Assembly (NCBI GenBank): GCA_035048815.1 | Contig: JAUCBN010000006.1 | Span: 24,443,001-24,507,000 of the forward strand | Direction: 5' to 3' | DNA from: Abelmoschus esculentus | Taxonomy: Eukaryota > Streptophyta > Magnoliopsida > Malvales > Malvaceae | DNA length: 64,000 nt | In this document: piece after piece, positions 1 through 12,881 of the stretch | Position numbering within the stretch: position 1 is the stretch's first letter | Layout of the letters: every line of letters starts with the position of its first letter | The notes under the pieces: model-generated | Told to the model about the DNA's origin: nothing | Database searches by the model: none | The model's input: the letters and a program-made list of their open reading frames with translations, nothing else | Program-made: the position numbers and the translations under genes

Positions 1-116
1 CCATTCAAGCTGAAACACAAAATCCATACACATGAAAGAAAAACCCCAGAAAAAAAAAAACTGGAACTTTAGAACATTTTGGAGTTCAAAAGTGTAGGAA
101 CAAAAAGGACACTGAC

Positions 117-293
117 CTTCTCACCTCTCTCGATATACTTAACAGCAACAAGCTCGTCCGTCTGCTTGTCTCTCATCAGCCGAGCCACCCCAAAATTTCC
201 AGAACCGATATCTTTAACCAGCTCATAACGATCGCTGTCATGCATGATTGGCATATCCATCCCTGGTCCCACTGTTACAGCTTCTCGATTCAT
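117..293 (-). CDS. SnRK2: SnRK2 protein kinase, subgroup III (SnRK2.6/OST1-like), first exon only
   Basis: This is the first coding exon of an abscisic-acid-activated Ser/Thr kinase; the rest lies beyond the left edge. The exon encodes exactly 59 residues, from the ATG at 293 to a donor GT at 116-115. It shows the subgroup III leader (MDMPIMHDSDRYELVKDIG), the glycine-rich ATP loop GSGNFG (residues 30-35) and the ATP-anchoring lysine in VAVKYIERG (K52). Family knowledge: these kinases are released from PP2C inhibition by ABA receptors and phosphorylate ABF factors and guard-cell channels. The ERGEK ending of the exon resembles SnRK2.6/OST1 more than SnRK2.2/2.3, but one exon cannot settle the paralogue. 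The gene is divergent to the LARP6 gene, with about 1.9 kb between the start codons. Confidence 0.93.
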
Positions 294-2195
294 TTCTCTT
301 TACTCGAAACAAAGCTTAAACCTTTAAAAAGAACCCAGACTAAAAGAAAGTGGCAGATCCCAAAGGTTTCACATTATTATGTCGTGGTTTCAGAGGAAAC
401 CCAGTTTGAGATCAAGCCAGGCGGTGATGTTGGTGGAGGGTAACGTGGCAGAACAACAACCTTTCAATGGGCTTCTTTTCTTTCTTTTTCTAATTTCTGC
501 TTTTGGTTCTGTTATGGTTGGTGATGAAGTGGGATTTTGTCCGTGAAATCTTTACCCACTTGAGCTGATTTCAGAAAGTAACACAAGGGGAAAGCTCGTG
601 AAATATCCGGCCTTTTCTTTTTCCTTAAATTGTGAATCCCAGATTTACTTTACTTTTTTTATATAAAAAGCTATAATCTACTTTTTAAAGGGTTGGATTC
701 TTTTTTTCCCTGTTGTTCAGAAACTGAGATGAAGTATGATAGTGGAAGGAAAGTTTTATAGACGATGATTGGTCTATGGATTCAGGGGGGGGGGGGGGGA
801 ATGGCTATGGGGTTTTCTTTTGAGGTTTTAGGTTGGTATTGTTTTTAAAAATTAAGATAAAAAGATTTTAAAAGTATTATAAGAAATAATTTTAAAAAAA
901 TGAATTTATATTTATTATTATATAAAAAATAATTTAAAAATATAAAATATTTATTTTAAATATAATATTAGAAAATAAATAAATTTATATAATATTTAAA
1001 TTCATTAATATTATGTTATACGAAATAGATGGATTCAAAATTTAAAAATTATAATTAAAATTTAATATTTTAAGTTAAACCTTAATTTCGTATCATATTA
1101 TCCTAAAATTTAGTTTGTTTTATAAACACTAAATTTTAACCTAAAGTCAAGGGGCGATTCAAAGGTTTTTTGGGTGCTGTGTAATTTATTAAATGTGGCC
1201 TTCAAAAGCAATTGTCCATAATTCTTACTGGTTCTAAAATTGTGGCTCTTAGACGCAATTCTTCTTTTTAGGGATTCTTATACGGTCTTTTCTATTGCGT
1301 CTATCCAGAACCTCATTAATTCTACAGAAACAATAATAATATGAATAATCAATAAGATTCTATAATCAATTATCATATTTAGGACATAATTATAATGTTT
1401 TAATAATTATAACTTATCTTTTTGAGAATATTTTTAAAATTTTTATAATGAATTTCGAGATTAACATCATTTAATGAATATAATTTATTAAAATTTTGGA
1501 GGTCTTCTTTTTTAAGGGCCCTATTCAATCATTCTTATTGTAACTATCTAAAACCCACTGCCCAAACTTTAATTATAATTCTTAATTTTAATTCTTTAAT
1601 TCATAAACTTTAAACTAAATATCTAAATCTTAAACTTTAAAATTATAATATTAATTTTTTATTTATCATATAAATACATAATATATTTTTAATACAAATA
1701 TATTATATTTTTAAACAATTAATCAATTAGTGAATTAATAAATTTATAAATTGAATTTAAATCTTATCTTCTTAAAGTTTAATTATTGAATTTTTAGTCG
1801 GTCTAAAATAAAATTTTTGACTATATGTTTTTATCTAGACATGCAAATAGGTCAGTGGAAAGTGACGTAGGAATTAGAGAAAAAGGAGGAAGTTAGTTAA
1901 AGTGTTGGCAAATTCCAAACCTTAGAAAAACGGTCAAACCCCAAAAGCAACGGTCACGTGTAAGAAAAACTCATCTCTCTGCTCTGTCTGTCTGCCCGCC
2001 AAATGTGGATTCAAAGCAATCAGTTACCAAACTTACAGTTGCTAAACTTCAGGAGAACAACACCAGATGAGATGATATCAATTCTTAAAAACATTCACAA
2101 ATGAAACACAGAGGAAAACAGAGGAACAAATCACTGACTTATGTTCGATTTTGGTTCTTGTTTTTAGATTCTTTGTAAGAGAAAGTTTAACAAAA
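294..2195. other. Intergenic region between divergent SnRK2 and LARP6 genes
   Basis: This holds the 5' leaders and promoters of both genes. It contains a G15 run at 785-799, a strongly AT-rich block from about 840 to 1830, and a CACGTG G-box at 1955-1960. I see no coding region or RNA gene. Confidence 0.7.
1955..1960. promoter_or_regulatory. G-box/ABRE core CACGTG upstream of LARP6
   Basis: A palindromic CACGTG lies about 235 bp upstream of the LARP6 start codon. The core is recognised by bZIP and bHLH factors; function here is inferred from position only. Confidence 0.35.
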
Positions 2196-4555
2196 ATGGC
2201 ACAAGCCCAACCAGAGGAAAAGCCTAAAGAAGAACCCCACGACAAGTTTCAAATGAAAGATCATCAAACCACGACAATGGCTTCTGCAAAACCAACGACC
2301 AGTTGTAATAACCCCATTTCCATGGCTGCTGCAAAACAAACGATCAGTTGTACTAGCAGTGGTAGTGGCACCAGTGGCACTGGCAGCAGCAACGGCAATG
2401 GAAACGGTGTGACGTTCAAATTCAACGCTCACGCACCGGAATTCGTGCCGAAATCGCATACCCAAATGCCCATTTCTGGTTACTATTACCCTTGTTTCCA
2501 TTACCTTGGTGGTGGTGCCGCCGCCGCTTCTGATTGGTTCTTTCTTGGTGACCAAGAACCTTCCACTTATTTGAACTCTAACCCCAATCTCTCAATCCCC
2601 AATTGTTCTTCCAAGAACGTTTTAACTGATGATCTTCGTCAAAAGATCATCAAACAGGTCATTTTTTTCTATGGTTCTTCTCTTTTTGCCTACTTTATCA
2701 TTATGATCATTAATTGTTTGCACTAATTCAACAATGAATGGTTATAGGATATGGCTCCACTCTCCAGTGTGTTTTGTATAATCATGGTGTGAAAATAGTG
2801 TGATCTGATCCTGATTGTGTGTGTAAAACAGGTGGAATACCAGTTCAGCGACATGAGTCTGATTGCGAACGAATCGTTGTCGAAGCAAATAAGTAAAGAT
2901 CCTGAAGGATATGGTAAGAAAACTTATGAATCCATTGTGTAAAGCTTATGTTAGCTCTCTGGTTAGTTTCGGACCTCCGGTCGAGTTGAATTAGTTGTTG
3001 AGTAAGTTATATAGATCGGTACTCGAATCGGTTTTCACTCATAAGTATTGGCCTTGCTTTAGTGCCTATATCTTTTATTGCTTCAACAAAGAAAATCAAG
3101 TCCCTCATCACCAATCCCCAGTTGCTTGCCCAAGCACTTCGTGCCTCTTTAAAGCTTGTAAGTTCTTTAAGTCTCACTGTTCATTTGTTCTTGTTCAACT
3201 GCAAAATAAAACTAAGCAACAGCATTATCTTCCTTTCGGGATTTTGGGAATGATGTCTTTGTTCTTTTGATGTGCTTGGAAAGGTTGTGAGTGACGATGG
3301 CAAGAAGGTTCGTCGTAGACACCCGTTCACCGAGAAAGAACGAGAGCAAGTGCAGGTAGTATATACAGATTTCCTTACAAGTTGGCCACTTCATTCTATG
3401 CTGCAACTTGCAATCTACCTTGTTCCTTGTTTCGCAGTCTCGTACCGTTGTCGTAGAGAATTTGCCTGAAGATCACTCTCATCAGAACCTTGACAAAATC
3501 TTTAACGTTGTTGGGAGGTTTGGTTTTCATCACATTTGAATTCGGTTTCGATTTCTGGTTTGTTGTCATATGTCTAGAAGGTTCTTTTGCAGCTTATTGT
3601 TAGTATTCTGATGCAGTGTGAAGAACATCCGAATATGTCATCCCCAGGAATCCAATTCGTCCCGTCCTAAGAACGACTATTTTATGTCTAACAAGGTATG
3701 AAGGTTGGAATCAAACTTGTTTTCTAAGCTAAGCCTATAGATTATTACACAATTTGCCTCATGATTCCCTTTTTTTCTGTTCTTGTTCATTAAGCTACAC
3801 GCACTTGTGGAATACGAGTCGACAAAGATTGCCGAAAAGGCGGTATGCTAATGCAGTTTTGCTGCTAGAACTTGTTCTTGTGATTTAGTTGTTTCAGTCC
3901 TTCAAATTCCTCTGTTGCAATGTCATTCAGAGCTTGCCTATTCGACGCAGGTTGAGAAGCTAAATGATGAAAGGAATTGGAGAAAGGGGCTTCGAGTAAG
4001 GTTGCTGCTCAGACTCTCGGTATGTTACGTCTTTCACAGTTCACATATTTCTGTTTGCACGCTTCTGCATTAATGGAAACCATTTACAACATCTATTTTG
4101 ATACGGAAATGCAGCCTAAATCCGTTTTGAAAACGAGAAAATCAGAATCCGATGGCATATTAGACGACGACGATTCATCTCATGCTGAATACTCTGAAGG
4201 TTCTTCTCCACCAAACAATGCTGAATCATTTGAGAACAATGTAAGCATCAATGTTGGTTAGCCATACGGTTCCGTTGCATTACGACTTACGAGCTAACTG
4301 GGAAACTTCCTCTTATTTTAGGCTGAAGATAGTGCAATGGGATCGAAAAAGGGATGGTCTAAATCGCGCGGAAAGCTTCGGGGATGCGCCCAAAGCCACA
4401 CCGGACGTGGCCTGCTCTCAGGATCTCCTCAGCCTAGCAATGCAGTCCAATGCGAAGCATCCGTGAAACAGATGTTGAAGGGCCCGAGAATGCCAGACGG
4501 AACTAGGGGATTCACCATGGGACGAGGCAAGCCGTTGTGTTCACCATTAGAGTGA
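2196..4555 (+). CDS. LARP6: La-related protein 6 (plant LARP6B/C type) with PAM2 motif
   Basis: RNA-binding protein of the LARP6 family, predicted at 448 residues from ten exons: 2196-2657, 2832-2913, 3063-3157, 3284-3355, 3438-3517, 3617-3695, 3795-3842, 3951-4019, 4115-4240 and 4322-4555. Lengths sum to 449 codons. Residues 74-87 (FKFNAHAPEFVPKS) fit the PAM2 motif that binds poly(A)-binding protein. The La motif spans about residues 145-237 (VEYQFSD, KDPEGYVP, DGKKVRR), followed by an RRM-like domain to about residue 329. A conserved basic C-terminus includes GPRMPDGTRGFTMGRGK. The start at 2196 was chosen because the upstream in-frame residues look like 5' leader. In Arabidopsis PAM2-bearing LARP6B and C act on cytoplasmic mRNAs; LARP6C is known from pollen. 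I cannot tell B from C by eye. Confidence 0.93.
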
Positions 4556-5569
4556 TGATGAAATTGCACAAATTTTTTGTTTTTCCTTGCTTGTCTGCAA
4601 TCTTATATTAACCAACTAGTCTGCAAATAGCTCTACATTTTCCTGAAAACAGCAAGAAATGATCAAGTAGCTATGCCCAAGTCTGGTTAAGTACTCCTTC
4701 ATAGCTATTTGATGACCATTTCCTTCTGGCGCACCATTTTTCTGGGTTTTTGTTGAGTATTGCTCTGGATTCATCAACTTTCATGATTTGAATTTTGTAA
4801 TGTATCCAAATAATCCAATCGAATCATTACATCTGTTTCTTTCTTCCAAGTGTAACAAGCGTATCATCCGATGAATTGTTCGTGAACCGTTTATTTATAT
4901 TCATTAATTAAGCTTATATTAACTAAGAAAAAGTTTGGTTTGGGACAAGGACACTCCCTAATGGATCACACAAGGATGCCATATCTGGGAAGTCCCATTG
5001 AAAGATCTTACCCCTTACAAAGCACAGATTATTCCAAAAACGACATGTACTAAAAACACTTTCGCCATGTGACATATATACATCATGTTTATGAGCATTT
5101 TGTGAAGTCATCTTCAATCTAAAAGTCTGCTAAAGAAGACATGTCTGAATACTAAACGGGTGTTGCAGAATGTTATAGGACCATTTGGAAGTGTGTGTAC
5201 GCTTGTGTGCATTGATTAGGTAGCAGTTCTTAGTGGTTAGCTTTCATCTATCTGGTCTCTGCAATGGGTGTTTCAGACACGACTTTACATCTTCGGAGCA
5301 TAAAAAATGGATAAGGATGTGTCCCAAGGACCACGGGATCAGATGAGCTGTTGGGTTCAGCTTTCCAAACAGCTGTTTCATTGTCTCAGATAAAAGTAGA
5401 AATTCCCAGGAAAAATCATTGTATCCACAACCACTCCCATCCCGAGTTTGGTGTGATGGATTGAGTCGAGAAACGTTTCTCGAAGAAGATGAAACAAACA
5501 AGAACAGACGCATAAAAAAAACATTTTTTCAAAATTATGTACGAATTTCAAATGGCTAGAGATACGACT

Positions 5570-5660
5570 GTTGCACGAACCATCTAGCATTAGTGGTTAA
5601 GAACGATTGTTTTTTCTAGAGGTCACGAGTTCGAACACCGATTATTAGACGAGTATCGAT
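5570..5660 (+). repeat. Possible tRNA-derived SINE relic
   Basis: TAGCATTAGTGG (5585-5596) resembles a Pol III A box, and GTTCGAACACC (5629-5639) resembles a B box. The roughly 33-bp spacing is typical of tRNA-derived SINE heads. I cannot delimit a tail or target-site duplication. Confidence 0.35.
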
Positions 5661-8480
5661 ATAAAGGAAAAGGTTCTGAGGAGACCATGATGCATGATTT
5701 ACGTGTTGCGTTATGCAGCCAGCAGACGCATACTCATCCTGGATGCGTGGGCTCCCCAAAGTTGACAGACCTGCAGCCTCCTACAGTAATGGTAATGTCC
5801 ATCATCATCCATGGAGTTATAATTGATGAGACAACGACTGGTTATCTGGTTATGGTTCTGTTCTTTTATGTTAGTGGCTCATCATGGCCTTGCATCGTGT
5901 TGGTTGTTTTCTAAAGGACTCAACTGGGGAGATTCATACATGGTGTTCATACTTAAACCCCAAACAATAAATCTTAATATAAACTTTAAATTTAATTTTT
6001 TAATATAAATAAATAATATTCATATTCCCCTTTAAATCCACCAGGGATCATAATTAAAATATTAAAATCAAAAACTGATATTAACCGAACCAAAAATCGA
6101 TAATTACTAAAATAATTTATTAAAATCGAATTGAAATCGAACCGAATACACCGTTAATTTATACCCTCCATGGTCATCATCCTCAATGATGTTTACGATT
6201 GTCGGTTCTTTATACATAAAAAAAAAAATCATGTATTATATTTAATCATTTTTTTCAATGACTTCTACTATTTACTATTGCCAAAGAAGTGATGAATAAT
6301 CATTTGAAATAATTAGTTTACACGAAAAACAGAATTTACTCAGACTTGTCAACTTTAATCATTAAGATGTTTGGTACGCGGGTAAGAAATATATAACATA
6401 TGGGTTTTTTAATATTATTTATGAATCTAATATTTAAAAATATTAATTCTTAATTTAATACTTATTTAAATTATATTATCACGAGGTTAGACTATTACTA
6501 GTTAATACGACCATAATGTATTTAGAAAAAAATATATAATTTAATAAAAATAATTAAAGGCAATAAAAAATTATTTAAAGATTTAATTCAAAATTAAAAT
6601 CTAGTATTAGACTATTAATTTAAACATTTGGTGGATGTAATTAGGAGTGTTCATTGTCGGGTATCCGATTTTTGAGTAGTCGAAAAATATGGTACTCGAT
6701 TTATCTGGATATCACTTTTGATGACCTATGTCCCGATCCATTATATCGGGTATCATTATTCAGGTACTTATAAAATTTAGATACTTGTTTATTTAAATAA
6801 CGGGTATCTACTTTTTAAAATTACTCGGCTAATTTAAATCGAATCGTCGGATAATTAGACCTAACCCTACATGTAAGTGGGGTCCAATATAAAGTGGGAG
6901 AAAACATCTCTCTTTAATCAAATGCATTCATAGTTTTTCCTTCAATGGTCAAAAAGCATTTTGATGAAAAAGATAAAAGCTGTGGATTCACAATTATGAC
7001 TTAAAGACCGAGAAATTAGAAGAAAAAAAAGTTTTACTTCTAGTTAAGTATTATATGGTATTCTAATCTATAATTAATTCGTATTTAATTTGGCTAATGT
7101 GGATGCTTTCATGCTTGGCAATTAATTATTTTGAAATAAAATATAATAATAATTTGGTTTTCAGTTGAGTGTGAATCGAATTATATGGTTTTTTTTCTAA
7201 TTTAATTTCTTTAATCATCTTTGGAATTTTAAATAATGTGTATGCTAATTCAATTTTGCTGGCAGCATGTGCATAAATTTCAAGGTGGATAGGTTTTGGC
7301 CTTGACATTGACCTCTTATGAGTGAGAAAATTGTATTTTAGTCCTTTGAATTTTATAAATTTCCAAATTAACACAGTGATAAATTATATTTTGATCCGGA
7401 ATTATATATTTTTAAAAAATATAACATTTTAAACTATTATAAATAAAAAAATCCATTTTATCCCCTAAAAAGAAAATTTTCAACTTCAACGCTTCATAAT
7501 TTTTCTCGTACTTCATTCTTAATTTATCAATATCATATATTTAATTTAAACTACACTAAATTTATCGAATTTAACAAACGATTCGACCTTTAAGCCGATT
7601 TAGTTAGTGTTCCAAGTAAAAACTAAAATTTTTACAAACCCTTAAAATCAAAGCAATCAAATTTTACAAAACCCAAAGTAGCAAATGAAAGGCAAATTTA
7701 ATTCATATTTGTCTCACATGAGATTTAATAATGAATTGTGTTTTGCACACCAAGAATTTTCATTAATTTAAATAAAAAATAAAAAAATCATTGGACTTGT
7801 TCATTAAGTTATGTAATTGTTAAGTTTATTTATTTATCAGATATGTCCAAAAATAATATTATAAAATATATCAAACTTCAATAATATACCATATGATTTG
7901 TTGCTTTTCAACTTAATACTATATGAAATTATGGAAATTTTAAAATATTAAATTAGTTAAGCAAAATCTAAACCTAAAAAGTAATAATTAAGTCTTATTG
8001 TGTGAGAATTTTAGGTTTAAATTTATTCTTAAATTCATTTTAATTATTAATGTCTATTTGTATAATGTAATGATTAAGTATGATTCTTAATCTAGATTTA
8101 TGTTAGCTTAAGTGGGGTTATGTCTGTATTTTTTTTTTTTTTGAATCAGATTAAATTATTTAAAATTTTATTTAAATTTAATAGTATATAATTTTTTATG
8201 TATATATCAATTCAAATTTAAAAATAAATTCCACTATTTATCGAAAAATTTAAAGATCTCAAATTTTGTTTAAAATCTTTTTGGATTTAATTAAGCTTAT
8301 AAAAATATGATTCGATTCATACCTAAATTTTAATTATTTAATAATATATATTTTTTAGATAAAATAATTTAAAACCGATTCTTTTAAGATTAATGTTGTT
8401 AATTCTTTTAATGATCATTTAATGTAATTATATGAATTAATTAGTTGTAATTATGATTGCACCTATAATAGTTAGCGTGG

Positions 8481-8486
8481 CACGTG
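8481..8486. promoter_or_regulatory. G-box CACGTG upstream of CRK kinase
   Basis: CACGTG sits about 275 bp upstream of the kinase start codon. A TATA-like TATAAATT lies near 8600. Functional meaning is inferred. Confidence 0.35.
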
Positions 8487-8761
8487 TGTAACAAGCCTGT
8501 ACAGCCTTACTTGAATCACCTTGTCTTCTTCTTTCTTCATCCTCCCACGGCATTAAAAAATATAGGAACAGCAAGATCTCACTTTATCTTCTCTGTATGT
8601 ATAAATTCTACTATATTTTATTTGTTTCTTTAATCTCTCTCCATTTGTTTGTTTATCGCACGATAAGCTGAAAACTTCAAAGATCTCTGCAAAATGCTAA
8701 CAGCATCAGCAATTTCTTGTTGATTTTTGTTCTTTTGTTCTTTTTTAATTTTTACTCGACA

Positions 8762-11700
8762 ATGGGAGGCTGTACTTCGAAGCCTTCTAAGCCAAATCCA
8801 TACGGATCAAGAGATAATCACCGGGATGAGTATCCTGCGCCACCTCAGCAACCCAAATCTCCGCTTCCGCCTCTGCCGCCGACAACCCCTTTCATCCCCA
8901 TGTACACTCCGAGTCCGGCCCACCCGAACAAACCCAAGACTCCCTCGACACCGCTTAGGTTTCTTCGGAGATCGTTTCCTCCTCCTTCTCCGGCTAAGCA
9001 TATTCGGGCGGTGCTGAGGCGGCGGAAGAGCAACAAGAAGGCGGACAAGGAAGCGGGAATTGCGGCGGATACGACGGAGGCGGACGAGGAGGAAGGAGTT
9101 GAGCTGGATAAAAGATTTGGGTTTTCAAAGGAATTGAGGAGTAGGTTGGAGGTAGGGGAGGAAGTTGGCAGAGGGCATTTTGGGTATACTTGTTCCGCTA
9201 AGTTCAAGAAAGGTGAATTCAAAGGTCAGCAGGTTGCTGTTAAAGTTATCCCAAAGTCCAAGGTAACACCTTTTTTTTTTAATTAATTAATTATTGTTAA
9301 ATGAAATCCATGTACTTGCAAATGTTGATAGATTATGTTTGCAAAATCAGTTCTTTAATTCTTTCTATCTTTTTTTTCTTTTCAAAATTGAATCCAATGC
9401 AGTGAACTTTACTTTTGACCTTCTGATTCAGTCTTCTATGGATTCTTGTTCAGTTTCTTATTTGAGTGTTGAAAAATGAAAATTTTCACTTTCCTATTTA
9501 AGTGTTAAATTTTCAAAGGTTAGTGGACTTAAGACTTTTAGCAGAAAAAGAAATCTTGGGGCAATTTACTGTTTCAGATCTTTTAGATGGAGAAAAAAAA
9601 AACTAGGTTAAATTCATTTCTTACAATTACCATTTCATGATTGTAAAACAATATAAAAGTGGCCAACTTGTTTGTTTATTGATTTCTTTTCCTGGGGTCA
9701 ATTACTTTGGTCCACCTGAACAACAGCTGGCCCTAAAAAGTGCATCTTTGCATCATTTAGTTTTGTATGTCTGGATCTGGATCTGGTGGTGGATGTTAAT
9801 ACTGTATAATAAGAAACTGTGAAATTCTCCGGTGACCGTATTGACTTATCGCTTTCTCTACACCTCAGAATTGACAGCTGCTATTGGAGCACAATTGTTC
9901 AATGGTTATGGATTAGATTGAATTATTGAAAAAACATGGGATCTTAGATCTAGGCCTGTAATTTTCATGCAGAGCCAGTCAACTACGGCTCATCTGACAA
10001 AAGAATGGTTGTATTTTAGTTGATTGCTAACCATTATCCGGGTTCGGTACATGCAGTGTATTGAACCTTTACATGGTAGAAAAAACATTGTACCATTCAT
10101 TCACATCGTTCAATTAATTCCTAACATAAGATTGTTCATGAGTAGAGTTGTTTCCACTTTATAAATTAGACATAGCTGTCAAAATCTTTGCTGGTGGTCA
10201 AGATCTTACGATTTCTGGGGTAGAAAGTTGATTAAATTTAATCTGTTCTTGCAAGACAGATTAAGATGTTATAACAACTGATCTATTGCTCTCTGTCCTA
10301 GTTTCTGCTCATGTGTTGATCTTTGATTGCAATGGCCTGTTGTGACTTGTGAGATGGAGAATCGAATAACAGATGGACCGATAGGAAGGAATTTCCCTTT
10401 ACAACATGCAATAGAATCAAACTGATGAAGAAATTATTTGGAAAAGACTTTTTATTTTTGATTCTGTGATTGTATTTAGCAGAATATTAGTGTTAGTAAA
10501 TTGTCTCTTTGCTACTTTGAGAATCCACTTATTCCGGAAAATAAAGAACATATTTTATGAAAATCATAATGTCAATGCAAGTGGTTTCCATTTGTCAGTA
10601 TTTTCTTCTTCACTCAAATTACAAATGTAGTGTGACAATATGGCTAGTTACCGGTTTGTTCGTTGGAAAAAAAAAGGGTTATAAATACTGAAAGTTCAAC
10701 AAAGTGAGATTATAATCTTGTTTTGTACTTTTGGTTTTCTCTTGGTTTTTCTTCCATGATTTTCTCATGATAATTAATAGTATTTTATGTTGTCAGATGA
10801 CAACAGCTATTGCAGTTGAGGATGTGAGAAGGGAGGTGAAGATATTGCGAGCTTTGTCAGGACATAGTAATTTAGTGAAATTCTACGATGCGTTTGAAGA
10901 TCATGATAATGTCTATATAGTAATGGAGTAAGCTTGAAACGTGCACCACTATTCATGTTATCTTGTTTTATTTTTTCATAGAAAAATCAATAAGATCTTG
11001 AGTAACTTAATTGAAATTACAGATTGTGCGAAGGAGGTGAGCTTTTGGACAGAATACTTGCAAGGTGATTATTCTACTAATATATTTATTGTTGTTCTTG
11101 CTCCTACCTCAAAAAGTAGCCTCTAACTCGAAGGTTTATCGTGCTGGTAGGGGTGGAAAATACTCGGAAGATGATGCAAAGGGTGTAATGGTACAGATGC
11201 TAAATGTTGTTGCTTTTTGTCATCTTCAAGGTGTTGTGCATCGAGATCTTAAACCAGAGGTTGAGCAACGTCTCGTTTCTGTTAATATTTAAAAGCATAA
11301 AGGCAGGACTCTTTTATGTGTTTGTTTACCGTATTGGAATCTAAATTTGCAATTCTCTGGACCAGAATTTTCTGTATATTTCAAAGGAGGAGAACTCATT
11401 GCTGAAAGCCATAGACTTTGGCCTGTCGGATTTTGTAAGACCAGGTTTGCGCTCTGCTTGTTAAGCTTCTGCACAATCTCGGGGACTTGTTTTCAATGCT
11501 TATCTTGTTTCCAGATGAAAGACTAAATGACATTGTGGGAAGTGCATACTATGTGGCCCCCGAAGTTCTACATAGGTCATATGGTACAGAAGCTGATGTT
11601 TGGAGCATGGGCGTGATAGCTTATATTCTTTTATGTGGGAGTCGGCCGTTTTGGGCTAGGACCGAGTCTGGAATTTTCCGATCTGTCCTGAAAGCTGATC

Positions 11701-12881
11701 CAAATTTTAACGAAACACCTTGGCCTTCCTTGTCGTTAGAAGGCAGGGACTTTGTGAAGCGTCTCTTGATTAAGGATCCTAGGAAACGAATGACGGCAGC
11801 TCAGGCTCTGAGTGCGTGCATCATTTTTACTCATAATATTAGGTTTTGCTAACATCATTGCGCTAGAGTAACTGATCGTGATCTTTCATTCACAGGTCAT
11901 CCTTGGATCCAGAGTCTTAGTAATGTCAAGGTTCCACTTGATATTTTAATATTTAGGCTTATGAAAGCATATATGCGATCATCGCCTTTGCGGAAGGCTG
12001 CTTTAAAGGTCTATACACTAATGAGAAAAAATTATCTTCTTTTACTTTATCTATATCATAAATGATCTCTTATGTGGCATGTCCTTCACTAGAATGATTC
12101 GTTCCTGCAGGCTTTGTCTAAGACATTGACTCCCGATGAACTCTTCTACCTGAGAGAGCAATTTGCATTGTTAGAACCGAAACATGGTAGCATAACTTTG
12201 GAGAATATTAAGACGGTCAGTCTCCTTGTTCAGCCCCTTCCTTCGCTTTTGGCTCCCTAAAGAAGCGACCGAGATGATGTTGCATTTGTTTTAATCATTT
12301 GATTTCTTGCAAACAGGCCCTAATGAAAAACACAACAGATGCAATGAAGGAGTCCCGCATTCTAGATTTTCTTTTATCGGTATGAACTCGGTTGCTGTTC
12401 TTTTCCTTCCTCGACTTCTTATATGGTCATAAAGGAATAGCTTATCCGAGTATCTTTCGTTTAATTTGCATTGCATGACAGCTAAATGCACTTCAGTACA
12501 GAAGAATGGTCTTTGAAGAATTTTGTGCTGCTGCAGTAAGCGTCCATCAGCTCGAGTCATTTGATCACTGGGAACAACATGCTCGTTGTGCATATGAGCT
12601 TTTCGAGAAGGATGGAAACAGGGCTATTGTCATCGAGGAACTTGCGTCCGTAAGTATCGGGATTCTTTTAGACGTTAAACAACAGTTTATGATCATAATG
12701 TCCCATGAAAATCTAAACCTACCACTACTGCGAAATCCAGGAACTAGGTCTCGGACCTTCAATTCCGGTCCATGCAGTTCTTAACGACTGGATACGACAC
12801 ACTGATGGGAAGTTGAGTTTCCTGGGGTTTGTGAAATTGTTGCGCGGTCCATCCAGTCGAGCCGGTGCAAAGGCACAATAA
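8762..12881 (+). CDS. CRK: CDPK-related protein kinase (CRK)
   Basis: Membrane-anchored Ser/Thr kinase, 582 residues from eleven exons: 8762-9262, 10797-10927, 11023-11064, 11151-11259, 11366-11444, 11515-11811, 11896-12008, 12111-12215, 12317-12379, 12482-12649 and 12741-12881. The N-terminus MGGC carries the myristoylation glycine and a likely palmitoylated cysteine, followed by a Pro-rich and basic linker. The kinase domain has the glycine loop GRGHFG (136-141), the ATP lysine K161, HRDLKPE (255-261), DFG (278-280) and VAPE (301-304). The C-terminal third is the EF-hand-like region; its loops (for example EKDGNRAIVIEE) lack a full set of calcium ligands, as is typical for CRKs, so direct calcium activation is unlikely. 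The start at 8762 is fixed by the MGGC signal. Intron 1 is 1.5 kb. Confidence 0.95.

Larger units (their letters stand above)
4556..8761. other. 4.2-kb intergenic region, AT-rich
   Basis: It contains the LARP6 3' end, a possible tRNA-derived SINE relic near 5570-5660, short degenerate repeat-like stretches (about 6050-6150 and 6640-6870), and the CRK promoter with a G-box at 8481-8486. No open frame in it looks like a gene. Confidence 0.6.

Noticed and set aside
2187..2555. Minus-strand frame of 122 codons opposite LARP6 exon 1
   Set aside because: It is antisense to a strongly supported coding exon; composition mirrors the Gly/Ser repeats of LARP6 and shows no family motif.
8845..9222. Minus-strand frame of 125 codons opposite CRK exon 1
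   Set aside because: Antisense shadow of the Pro-rich and kinase coding sequence.
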